Positions 23,249 to 34,740 of a DNA stretch of 64,000 bases are shown here, one piece after another; within the stretch, counting starts at the first letter, position 1, and every line of letters starts with the position of its first letter. Source of the stretch: Brachionus rotundiformis. Taxonomy: Eukaryota; Rotifera; Eurotatoria; Ploima; Brachionidae. The position numbers were made by a program, and so were the translations under genes. The DNA lies in NCBI GenBank assembly GCA_016802295.1, contig JAESIW010000115.1, positions 1 through 64,000 of the forward strand. Reading direction: 5' to 3'. The notes under the pieces are model-generated. The model did not search any database. It saw only the letters and a list, made by a program, of their open reading frames with translations, and had not been told where the DNA came from.

Positions 23249-25498
23249 CTATTCGATTTTATTCGTAAATCCAACATTATCTGACTTAGTCTCAACACTA
23301 CCAAAGTGTCTTTTGATTCCAGCTGCTGCTGCTATTGACAAAGTAAGGCCGGCAGCCGCAGCAGAAATCGATTGAGCCGCCGGTGCATAAATACCACCTG
23401 CAACAAAATCTCCTCTTTGTTCATCATCATCAGACTCATCCGTGCTATCATCACGGTTTCGAAAGTAATCCAAAGTAACAAAATGAAAAATTTTACTTAA
23501 AGAAATTATTTAGACAAATATTAAAATAAAATTTTCTAAAGCATAACAACGTTAAATCTAAACAAACATTTAAGGCTTTTAGCCTCTAATCTCTAAAGGG
23601 TATTAATCAATCTTTTTACCTTTTATATTTTATTTAACTATAAAGGAACCCTAACTTTTAAAATTTTCTCATTTAATTAAAAAAAAATCAGAATTTTTAG
23701 AATATTAAATTCGCTTCATTCTTTTACCTTTTTTTTGGTGCAGGAATAGTAGCTTTTTCTAATAAATTTTTAAAAATTTCTGATTGTTCAAATCGTGAAT
23801 AACTATTTTTTTTCATCAATTCAAAGATGTGTTTTTCTGCTTCATAAAAAATATCTCTTTTTGGATTATCAAGTGCTTTTGTAATCTTGTTTCTAATTAC
23901 ATCATTAATGTTAACTTCAGCTCCAGCTTCTGATGATAAATGCTCCCTATGAAAAATGATTATTTATGCATATAATCTTTTTAAAAAATTTATATTTAAA
24001 AAAATAAACAAAATAAAATACTTGTAAATTTTGTGTATAAGTATTGATAATTCAGAAGAAGGAGCTCGCTTTACAGCCTGACATGCTAAATAAAATTTCA
24101 AATTTTCTACACTAAACTCTAGTTCGCAGAATTTCATAAATTCTCGTACACCAGTAGGATCAGAAAGTAATTCGCGAAAGCTAAATAACCATTTCTTGAC
24201 CCTTAATTGAGTTGGTTGATCAACTAATGGTGCACTGATTTCCCACATAGTTATATCATCAGTTATCCATGGATTAGATGGCTGACAATGGCCAAAAAAA
24301 CCATCATATTCATTGTAAATTTCACTATATGCGCAAAGACTCTGTAAAGCTTGAGATGCTTTCGTTCTAACTCTGTTTTTTAAAGATTGCTCAAAAAAGC
24401 TAATTTTTTTTCGAATAAATTCGTCTTTTTTTGAAAATTTTGGATTAGATTGCATCAAATTTATTCGAATGTCTTCTTCTAAAACTGATGAAGAATCATT
24501 CTTTTAGAAATAATCTTGTAACAAATTAAATAATAATAACAATTAGAAAAATTACAGCTGATCGCATAATCTTCCAAAAAGCTCGTTCTTGACTGTCTAA
24601 AAATGTTTTTTCAGCTTTTTTTCTGTCTTTTAGAACTCTAAAAATCTAATTTGAAACAATTCTTTTAAAGTAATTAAAAAAATTACCTAATTTGGGCGTC
24701 AGCTTGCATTTTCACGAAATCCCACTGATGAGCAAGTTTTTTTCTCAAATCTTCAAGAATTGTAACTTCTAAATCACTTAAAGCATGTTTTTCTTGATTT
24801 CGCATAGTTCTTTTCAAAAGGTAAATAGCTTAAAAATTTAAGATAAATTCATTAATAAAATCAAAATGTAATTTATTTTATTCTTTACCATAATCAGTAT
24901 GTCCAGCATTCCAATTTGTAGATATCCAAAAATAAGGAGACTTAAAAAATTTCTAATAGATTGTATTTTTTTTTATCGAAAAATAATACTTGAAATCTAT
25001 ATAATTCACTATCTTCTTTAACTGTTGTTGAACCATTTTCAGAAACTTGAAAAAAATATCCAAATTTGCAAAGCAATGTTGCCAAGTGTAAAGCTTCATC
25101 TTGTCAAAATTATTTTAATTTGATATTTTTAAACAAAATTTAAATCATTCAGAAAATATGAAATTTATCTTAACTCAAAAAATATTATTTGCATTATACA
25201 TCAAATCGATAGTAACTCATAAAACTAATCAAAAAATACCTATATCATCGATTCCAAGATTTTTTTCCAACCAATCAATTAAATCTTCACCAGTAAAGGC
25301 GTTTGAAATGGTTGTTAAAAATAATTTCTGTGATTTAATTGATATTCCAGTTTGGCGATGCTGCATAGCCTTGATTATCTTTTCCATCTTATAAAAATAT
25401 TTAAGAGATAATACAGAAGGCTAATTACTTACTCTTTGAAATGCGTAATAACGAGGATATGACGGTTTACACAGAAGATGATTATGTGAAATCTCCAT
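23249..25498 (-). CDS. RGS7: R7-family regulator of G-protein signalling (DEP-GGL-RGS)
   Basis: GTPase-activating protein for Gi/o alpha subunits, normally paired with G-beta-5. Exons: 25498-25433, 25387-25240, 25099-24990, 24952-24889, 24828-24687, 24637-24556, 24500-24022, 23946-23728, and a probable last exon 23495-23249; phases agree throughout (518 residues). DEP domain in exons 2-3 (GEDLIDWL), R7 homology (YFW, FLDSQERAFW), GGL (SNPWITDD), and RGS domain (WLFSFRELLSDPTGVREF, SVENLKFYLACQAVKR). Reading on at 23728 instead gives an in-frame TAA at 23726-23724 (437 residues). The last exon encodes an acidic stretch and an Ala-rich run (YAPAAQSISAAAAGLTLSIA) and has no internal start. RGS6, 7, 9 and 11 cannot be told apart here; the symbol is the nearest human relative. 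Confidence 0.88.
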
Positions 25499-26022
25499 TT
25501 CGTATATTTGTTAATTTTTTCTAAATATTTATTATTTTTGTTCTTTTTTGAATTCGATAAGAATTTTAAAATTAAAATTTATTGATTTTTAAGATAAACC
25601 TAGAAAAAGCGGATTTAGACAATTTTATTTTTCAAAAATCGATTTTTTTTCAGGATACCTTTCGTACTAATTTATTGAAATTATAAAAAAAAATATTTTA
25701 ATTTGAAAATCGATTGATTAACAAATTTATTTATTCAAAAAATGCATATTTGACAAATATGAAAGATTCTTGAATATTATTTAACGAAAATGTATTGATT
25801 TATAGCTATTTTATTTTAGCTCTCTAAAAAATTTCCTATTTTTGAGATTTATACAAATTCAAACATTCATTATAAATAAGGATTTATCTATAATTTTAAA
25901 TTCGAAAGCCATAATTTAAATAAATAAATAATTTGAAAAAAGAATTTTATTATAAAATCAAGTCTTTTAAAGCAAAAATATTTTACAATTTTTTTAAAGA
26001 TCGTTAAATTTAATTTTTGAAA
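25499..26022. other. AT-rich gap, RGS upstream region
   Basis: 524 bp upstream of the RGS gene and downstream of BUB3, both on the - strand. No coding frame or structured element was recognised. Confidence 0.5.
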
Positions 26023-27048
26023 TTATTTTGGTTTTGTTTCTAATTCAGATACTCGTCGTATATAAATGTTCTCTTTTGGAATTTGGTTAGCATCAATATC
26101 TCCAAGGCCATAATAATAAGAGCAAGATATTGCTAAAGTAGTTCCGAATGAATCGAAACAAAGTGAAGTTATTCCAGTTGGATAAGAATGAAATTGACAA
26201 AGTCTTTTCTTATTAAAAGGATCCCAAATATTTACCATTCTTTAAAAAAATATAAAAACTTTCTATTTAATTTTATTGCTTTGAATTGTCACTTACCCGT
26301 CAGCGCCCCCAGTAGCAAAAGTATTATGAATGTTATGAAAAGAAATAGCATTTACAGGAAAAACTAATTCAATATCATTTTCTTTAATTCTATGACATTT
26401 GAAAGCATATTTTTTTCGTTGTTCTTCAGGATTCATGTCAAAATATTCAACGGCAACTCTTCCTTCGATAGAACTTAGAACGAACCCTTGCTTATTCGGA
26501 AAACATTTGATTGATCTAGTTTGGTATTTTAAACTAGATTCTCTTGCTTCAGACATACCCATATTATTTAAATTCCAAATTCTTATTTTACGATTTGCTG
26601 TTCCAACTACTAATTTTTCATCGGAATTATCTAAAGTATAAACTTTATCTGGTTGTTCATATGATCCAACACAAGATGGACTTCTTGTATCCCAAAGTTT
26701 AATGTACTTATCCCAAGAACCCGTAATAATCAAGTTTTTATTATTACAATAGTGAACACATCTAATAGGCTCTTGATGAGTTCCAATGACTGTCTCCTTC
26801 TGTATACTATAATCATACATAATTAAATTTTTGTCTAAACCTCCACTAAAAGATTTATTATCCACAAAGCAGCAGTCTAGGACAGCTTGCTTATGACAAA
26901 AAGTATATTTTAAACGATTTGAATCAATATCATACAAGCGAACTGAGTTATCCCATGATGTTGCTAATAAAAATTGAGAACTTTTTTGTCCAAATTTAAT
27001 TGAGGAAATGGCATCTGTAGGAGTGTTATCTAATTGATATTCTGACAT
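26023..27048 (-). CDS. BUB3: mitotic checkpoint protein BUB3
   Basis: WD40 propeller that binds phosphorylated MELT motifs of KNL1 and carries BUB1/BUBR1 to kinetochores. Exons 27048-26297 and 26239-26023 (57-nt intron, phase 2/1) give 322 residues (human 328). Diagnostic family stretches include ISSIKFGQKSSQFLLATSWD, TGSWDKYIKLWDTRSP, SIEGRVAVEYFDMNPE, YAFKCHR and the last-blade run NIYIRRVSELETKPK. All seven blades seem present. It could be confused with RAE1, but the EGRVAVEYFD and KKYAFKCHR stretches fit BUB3. Confidence 0.94.
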
Positions 27049-27439
27049 ATTCTAGCTAATATTTATTTAAATTAAAATTTCAAATCTCTCAATAAATTCA
27101 TCGTTCAAAATCCATATGGAAAAAAAATACTAATGTTTTTCTAATTGTCTTAAACTTTTTAAATAATTCTCTTAATATAATTGCTTTTTTATGAATTTTT
27201 TCTTTTTTTTCAATACTAAAAGATAAATCTTTATTGATGTATATTTAAAATAATTAAATTATAAAATTGTAAGACTTAGGATTTAAAGAAAATTATTTTT
27301 ATAATTTTATTTAAATTCATTTCTGGCTGATTTTTTCATTTCAAAAAGTTTTTTGGAATAAATATATATTATTATTATAATTAAATATAAAAACAGAAAT
27401 TATTTTAAATATTTTTAGAATAGTGATATAAAGATGTTT
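27049..27439. other. AT-rich gap BUB3 to RINT1
   Basis: 391 bp between two - strand genes: promoter side of BUB3 and 3' flank of RINT1. Nothing else recognised. Confidence 0.5.
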
Positions 27440-30176
27440 TTAATTTAAATCTGATCTTAAACTTAAGGTTCTCCGAGCTTGTTCACATGTCAAGTAATGA
27501 ATATTCATTTCTTTCAAAGCATTTTTTGCGTTATAATTATTCAATTTTATATCATATTCACTTATTAATTGAGAAAGTGAACTGCCCCCTTCTTTGAATA
27601 ACGCTTTTTCAATTAGCTCTTTCAACAATAAAGCTGATCCTTTTTTCAACATTAACAAACTAATTGATTCATTGGTTCTTAAAAATAAAAATTAATTTAT
27701 TGATTTAGTATATTTTGATTAGACATACAATCTAAAGTAATTATTAATATTAAAATCTAGAGCAAACTCGTTTAAAATTGATATTAGGTACTTATCTATG
27801 TCAAATTTAAGTTGATAAATACCGCCTTCATTAAAGTTGTTTTGGAAGATTATTTCTTTAAAATAAAAAGCATCTAATTCGCTTGATAATTTTTTAATTA
27901 TTGTATAAAAAATATTTTGATCGATAGAATCTTTTAGTAAATGAAGCATATTTCGTAAAGATATAAGCATATCTGATGCCGAGTTTGTCAGAGTCTGTTT
28001 ATTGAGTTCTGATACTAAAGGCATAGACATCCATTTTTCATTTTTGTAACTACTAGCTCTTGATGTAAATTCCCATTTACATTTTTGAACAATTTGATTT
28101 ATGATATCATCTTTGATTTTTTCATAAGATGGTAATATATCATCAAATATAGTTCCTTCTATTTCTAGAAAAGGTTTAGTAGATTTCATAGTGTGATCAA
28201 ATAAGTCTAAGGCTTCATAATTTATTTGTTCATCATCGAAGAAATAATCTTGAACTAAGCTTTCTACTTGAAATTTCTGAAAAGACTGTTGGAATTTACT
28301 TCTGTAAAATTGCATCTGAATATAAAACTTAAAATATGAATTTTATTTTAAATTGAATAAGAAATATTATTATTTTACTAACAGTTGAATTTTTCCATTC
28401 GTCTAAGATCTTTATAACATAATCAACTGTATTCAAGACACCTAGATATTTGTGAGATAAAACATTGGGTTCATCGCGCAAAATTTGGCATAAACGTAAA
28501 TGATAGTCTCTTAAAAGATCTATTTGTAAATCAACAAATCGTATTTGCTTTGATGGATATGGCAATTTTTGATAGCGGTCATGAATGGACTTAATAATTA
28601 TTATTATATTTTCTGCGTATAATGTTGATTTTAAATTATCCAAATTTGAATTTGCGTGCCATTCATCGTTTAAATTTGCAATATCCAGAAATTTTTCATT
28701 ACCGATATTTGAAAAAATTGTTTGACTTTGATTTGAAAACATTTCATCGAGATATTTTTGCCAAATTTGTTTCTCTAAACTCAACCATCGAGTAAAAAGA
28801 AAGTGATTTTCACATATAATATGTAAACAAGTATAAAGATAGTGATGATTAGTTAAATAAATGGAGCTTTCGATTGTGTTCAAAAATGATTCGAGTTGAT
28901 TATTAAAAGTTAATAGTTCATCAACTGTATGCAAAAATTGTTGTGAATTATCAAAAAATTTTTTAAAATCATAATATAGCTTATCTTTAACAAGGGAAAT
29001 TAATTCGTTTATAAATAAGATCTAAATTTTTGTTAGTAATAAAGAAAAGTTTAAAAAAATTTAAAAAAAATTACTAATGCTGATTTTTCGTTCCAGTATT
29101 CTATTTTTTCAAAACAAGGCTGAATAAATCGAATCAAAAACTCATATTGGTCCTTTATCCATTGCATAATTTGAGAAAGATACCATTCAGGCTATTAAAT
29201 AAGAATCAGATTTTAAATATATTAAATTAAATTAATTTTATACTTTATTAATATCATTTGTTTTTCGATTTGTAAAAAAGTGAAATTTGAATCGTTTTAC
29301 AAAAGGTTTTAATAAAACTTTAATTACACCATTTGAATTATTTTTTTCATTATTTTCTTTTAAAAAAGGGACATCAATTACAAGTAGATAATGAACATAA
29401 TAGTTAAACGTTTTTTTCAAAACTTCACAGTTTTCTATTCGTTTAACTTCACAAGTCCCATTTGGATAATTCAATTTCTCTAAATTTTCTTCAAATTCAT
29501 CTATTAAAATTTGTTTTAATCGATTTTTAATAAAAAATATTAAATCAGTGACATATTTGGTAATATTTTTGCAACGGGACTCTGATGAAAATTGTGAAAT
29601 TTCGATTAATTTATCATAATTTTTCATCAATTCTTTTAAAATCGCTAATTTTTCAGTACAAGCATTAAATTCTTGATCATTATTTGAAGATTGAATTTTT
29701 CTTGAGTTTTCGATATGATTCTTTTTTTTAATAGCTTTGTACTTTTCCAATTTCTCTTCTATTGAATTACTAAAATTTTTCAAAGTGATTAATGTCGAAA
29801 AATAATCAAATTGACGATTTAAACTAATCGAATTTAATATAAGCTGTTTTAATTTCCCTTTTTTTAAATTATCATGTTCCTTAAAATCTACTTCGAATTT
29901 AATATTTGTAATTGATTTTCGAATTTCTTGTTCTTTTTTTTTGATAAAAATAAGCTTTTGGTTGAGTGATCTAATTCTGGAACAGAAACTTAAGAATTCA
30001 TTTTTATCAAGGCTAGAAAACTGGCTTGGTAAACTAACTACTATATTATCTTTTAATAAATTAATTTTCTTATTTAATTTGTTATTTATTTCTGTATATT
30101 TATCATGATCTAATAATAAATTTTGATCCGCGCTTATTAAAACATTGATCTTTTCGACTGTTTCAGAAGATATCAT
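27440..30176 (-). CDS. RINT1: RINT1/Tip20 subunit of the NRZ (Dsl1-type) vesicle tether
   Basis: With ZW10 and NAG it tethers Golgi-derived vesicles at the ER; the human protein also binds RAD50. Exons 30176-29244, 29191-29075, 29021-28383, 28315-27729 and 27677-27440 join in phase to 837 residues (human 792). N-terminal coiled coil, then the TIP20 domain: PEWYLSQIMQWIKDQYEFL, LRLCQILRDEPN with VLNTVDYVIKILDEW, KWMSMP, FYFKEIIFQNNFNEGG, and C-terminal LKKGSALLLKEL. All these blocks match the human protein in order. Introns are 45-57 nt. Confidence 0.92.
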
Positions 30177-30411
30177 TTTACTGTGAACCAGATTTATAGT
30201 TAAATGTTACACGAATTTAATTTTTTATAAAATAAAAATAATAAAATAAATTGTGATATGTTAATAAATTTGATGTTCTAAAAATTGTCTTTGAATTTCT
30301 TTGAAATGAATTATTAAAAATTTAAAACAGAAATATCTTCTTGATATTTGCAAAAAAAACTTTATCAGAAATATATTATATTAATTAACTCAAATTTTTT
30401 TAAAAATTATT

Positions 30412-31515
30412 TTATTCAGATGTGATTTTTGTTACAGTACCATCAGAATTTCCAAAGTAAGCAATTTTAGTTAAGTCAATAAATAAACCAGTTTCAATAA
30501 CACCAGGAATTAACTTAATTCCCTGATTGATAGATTTCCAATCATAATTTATCTTATTATCAAACACCCAATCTAAAATAAAATTTCCATTGTCTGTAAT
30601 AACTGGCCCAGCTTTTCCAAGTCCAGAACCTGAAAATTCTCTTAAAATCAAGTTGCCTCCATATATTTTTTGAATTTCTTCTTTGACTAATTTATATGCT
30701 GAAGGCAATACTTCAATCGGAATACCATTTGTCCAATTTTGACCCAATTTGGTAGATTTCTTTCTAAAATCTGCTATTACAATAAATTTTTTAGCATAAA
30801 ATGCAATTAATTTCTCCTGTAAATGACAACCGCCGCCACCTTTAATACAAGTTAAATTTTTGTCAACTTCATCAGCACCATCTATTGTTAGATCTATCTA
30901 TGTGAAAAATTACAAATTTTAATAATAAAAACCTCTGATAAATTTTTACATTATTATCCGTTTCAAGATCGACTATTTTTAATTTATATTTTGATAAAAG
31001 TTGTTTGGCTTGAAATGAAGAAGGAACACAATTTATTTCCAAATTTTCTTCCTTTACTCTTTGAGCTTTACAATTTATTTGAATTAGATTATTTTAAAAT
31101 TTAAAAATTTTACCCAAATGTTCAACAGCATACACGATTGTCGAGCCACTTCCAATTCCAATTGTCTTAGTTGTCTTAATTAAAAAGTATATATTTAAAC
31201 TATAAATATATCGGAAAAAAATATAATCATCGCCTTATAGGCGTCTACTGAAATAGATAAATAAATAAAATAAAAATTATTTAGAGATTAATTAAAAAAT
31301 GAAATAAACCAACTTACATGATCAACATTTTCATCTACAGCTTTTTGGGCAGAAATTTTCTTTCCTTTTTCAATTAAATTTATATCATAAGATTTTGAGC
31401 TCATTTTTTTTGAAGGAAATAGAATTTTATTTTTTGGAATAAAACTATCAATTATCTTTGGTAAAAATTTAATGTTTCTAGAGAATACAAAAATCATTTG
31501 CATCACATTAAACAT
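30412..31515 (-). CDS. RPIA: ribose-5-phosphate isomerase A
   Basis: Interconverts ribose-5-phosphate and ribulose-5-phosphate in the non-oxidative pentose phosphate pathway. Exons 31515-31318, 31174-31114, 31065-30950 and 30897-30412 give 286 residues with consistent phases. Active-site blocks are intact: GIGSGSTIVYAVEHL (phosphate loop), IDGADEVD, IKGGGGCHLQEK with the catalytic region, FIVIADFRKKS, and GPVITDNGNFILD. The start at 31515 yields about 37 extra N-terminal residues, hydrophobic then basic, before an internal Met (MSSKSYDI). Whether this is a targeting segment or the internal Met is used cannot be decided here. The first intron holds a short perfect hairpin (31231-31243). Confidence 0.93.
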
Positions 31516-32532
31516 TAACTTAAAGTTTTAAATACATGTGTTCTTTCTAACTAAAAATAAAATTAAAAAGCTTTCATATTTAAATTAACACAATTATTTA
31601 AGAAACAATGATATTAAATATTTCTTATCGGTTGAAATAAGTTTTGTCATTTTGTAATATTTGTAATAGCAATTATTTTTGGATTTTTTTTTAGTTAAGA
31701 AACAAACAAATTTATTCAATAAAATAAAATATTCTAATATTTACTGTTTAATATTTATCATTTAATATAATAACTTGACTCGAACTAACATTATTATCGT
31801 TAAAATTAAATAACTTATATCGTTAATTAGAATAAAAAAGGTTCTTCTATCAGACATTGATATTTGTTCTATGTTTAACCAGCAAAAAATTGCCAAAAAG
31901 TCTCTAATTAAAATTGAGCTAATTATTTCAGGCTGTATTTCAGAGACAATTGTTTAACCGATTTTCAAGAAATTTTAAGTGTTTATAATTGAATATAATT
32001 CCATAATTTCAATTTTTCATCAATAATTAGGATAAAAATTTATTATGATTTAATTTTCTATTTATCATATATTTTGTTATTAAATGTAATTTAAAATTCA
32101 AATTTCATCAATTTGTTATTTTTAATTAAGTATGTGATTGCTCTTTTTATTAGCTTTTTAATTTGGATTTGAATAAAATTTTAAAGGAAATTTTTAGATA
32201 AAGTTAATATAGAAATTTTTAGATTAAGTAGTATATGGTAACCTAAGAAATAAAAAGATAACATTTTTTTAGAGAAAAAATTAAAAAATCAAAAATGATA
32301 GTACATATTTTATTATATTATGATTTAAATTATCAACTTTATAAGTGAATTAGTTATATAATTTAATTGTATCAGATAGGTCAAATTTATTTTAAATGAG
32401 AAGAAATTATTAGAAATTTTTTTTTATTTTGAATAATTAAAAAATAATAATCAAAAATTTAGTAAGACAATTTTTTGAAATATTTCTTAGATTTAAATTT
32501 AGATTATAAAAACAAAGAAATAAAACTAAAAT
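31516..32532. other. AT-rich divergent region RPIA / ceramide synthase
   Basis: About 1 kb between two genes pointing apart, presumably containing both promoters. Very AT-rich, no coding frame, no recognisable RNA gene or transposon. Confidence 0.5.
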
Positions 32533-34280
32533 ATGAATATGATAATATCAATGAGAAACAAATTCTGGAATCCTAATTTTTGGCTACCGAAAAATTATAC
32601 CTGGGAGCAGATATCAAAATATAATGAATGCAACTTTACAAATTTAATTGTAACTCCGATAATAATTTCCTTAATAATCTACATCATCAGAATCTTCTTT
32701 GAAACGTAAGTTGATTCTTCAAGTACAATTTTTTTTGTTGATAATTTTCATTCTTTAACATGATTATTTAAAATTTTTATTCTGAACAACTCAGTAAATT
32801 TCGATTAAATGATATGAATTAAAAAATAAATAAATTTGTATATCTATAGATGATTTTAAAATTTTTTTTAAAGATTAATTGCGAAACCTATTGGAAAATA
32901 TTTCGGTTTAAAAGAAAATATACTTAATTTTAAACCTAACCCAGTATTAGAAATTTATTATAACAAAAATTCAAAAATAACCGATGGAATTTGTGAAGTA
33001 TTTTTGTTTAATAATTTATACATTTAAAATCAATTAATTCAAAGCATATTTCAAGAGAAACTTTTTTAGAACCTGATCAAATTCGTCAGTGGTTTATATC
33101 GAGAAAAAGTTTAAATAAGCCATCTACTTTGAAAAAATTTTCTGAATCAGCATGGAGATTTTTTTTTTATACTTCTATATGGATTTGTGGGATTTTAGTA
33201 CTTTATGATGTAAGATCAAATTTACAATTTATGAAAATTATAAAAAAATTAAATAATTTAAATAATTAAATATATTTACCTTATTTATTTGATATTTGAA
33301 TCATGAAATTAGGAACAAAGGTAAATTTTAGACTATCTATGATTATAGTCTTTTTCATTAGATAATATATCATTTCTGACTCGTTGAAAAAATTAATTAA
33401 TGAAATATTAAATTGTTTAATTAATAAATCGTTTTTATTAAGTATTTTCTTCAAAAAAAGATAACTTTTAAAATTTAAGAGTAAAAGTGAATAATTTTTA
33501 TTAAAAAGTATCTAGAAATTTTTTTTAATATTTTTTTTTTCTACAAAAGAAACCATGGGTATGGAATATTAAAGATTGCTGGTTAAATTATCCCAAACAT
33601 CAAATTACTAATGATGTTTATATGTATTACATGATTGAACTTGGTTTTTATATGTCATTGTTTGTCAGTCAGTTTTTTGATATAAAGCGTAAAGACTTCT
33701 GGCAAATGTTTTTACATCATTTAGTAACAATTACGCTTATAATATTCAGTTATGTTTGTAATTTTATTCGACTCGGGACATTAGTTTTACTTATTCACGA
33801 CCTGTATGTACTACTTATTAATTAAATAATACAATTAAATACTAAAACATTTTCTTATTTCAGATCTGACTGTTGGCTTGAAATATCTAAAATGGCTTCC
33901 TATGCAAAATTGAATAAATTTTGTAATGTAACATTTATAATTTTTGCTTTATCGTGGTTTTTTGCAAGACTTATGGCTTTTCCACTTATGTATTATTTTA
34001 TAAAGTATTATATCTCTTAAAATAATCAAACTATTTCCTTTCAAGAGTATTAAAATCGACGATGGTCGACGCCAAAAATTTAATAGGTCCTTTTCCAGCC
34101 TATTTCTTATTCAACATTTTACTTTTTTCATTGCAAATTATGCACATTATATGGTTTTATATGATTTGTCGGATAGCTTTAAAAGCATTCAATGAAGGTG
34201 ATTTTGTAGATGAACGAAGTGAGTCGAGCGAGCCACACATTGAAAATAAAGAACTGAAAATAAACAAAAAAGAAATATAA
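32533..34280 (+). CDS. ceramide synthase (LAG1/TLC family)
   Basis: ER multi-pass enzyme that N-acylates sphinganine to dihydroceramide. Six exons, 32533-32705, 32874-32997, 33045-33209, 33550-33803, 33864-34004 and 34046-34280, all in phase, 363 residues. First transmembrane helix at about 36-56, then a cut-down homeobox-like region ending QIRQWFISRK, then the TLC domain. The Lag1p catalytic motif spans the exon 4-5 junction, with HHLVTITLIIFSYVCNFIRL and HDLSDCWLEISKM including the two essential His. The C-terminus is charged and acidic (SESSEPHIENKELK). The N-terminus (FWLPKNYTWEQI) matches animal CerS. The CerS1-6 subtype was not assigned. Confidence 0.93.
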
Positions 34281-34740
34281 TAAAAGGAGTATTATCCAAT
34301 TATTTTTGCTATATTTTTTTTATTATAATAATGTTTTTTTATATTAATTTTAATAAAATAAATTAATTCAAGAAAATTACAAAAAAAACGTTAAATTAGA
34401 ATGTTAAGCCGATCATTTCATCAGCATTTTAATATTTTTCTTTTTAAATTAGTAATTGATGTAACAAAACCTAAGAAAATGTTATCATAAAATTTAGTAA
34501 ATTGATAGTAGAAAATTCATTAAAAATTATTTTTTAAAAGGAATATTTAATATACCGTTATCATATTAACATTATAAGTTCTATCTCTTTATTAGAAGAT
34601 ATGTTATCTTGTTTTTTTTCTAAGTACTATTTTATGTATATCTATGTATTATTGTTTTATGAATTAACATAATATATATAGATCTTTTGAAAACATAAAA
34701 TTAATCTAGAAAGAAATATAGTAAGCAAATTTAATACCAA
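34281..34740. other. AT-rich gap ceramide synthase to VPS50
   Basis: 460 bp between two + strand genes. 3' flank and promoter only; nothing else recognised. Confidence 0.5.

Noticed and set aside
31231..31243. CGCC-TTATA-GGCG hairpin in the first intron of RPIA.
   Set aside because: Only a 4-bp stem; not enough to call a regulatory RNA element.
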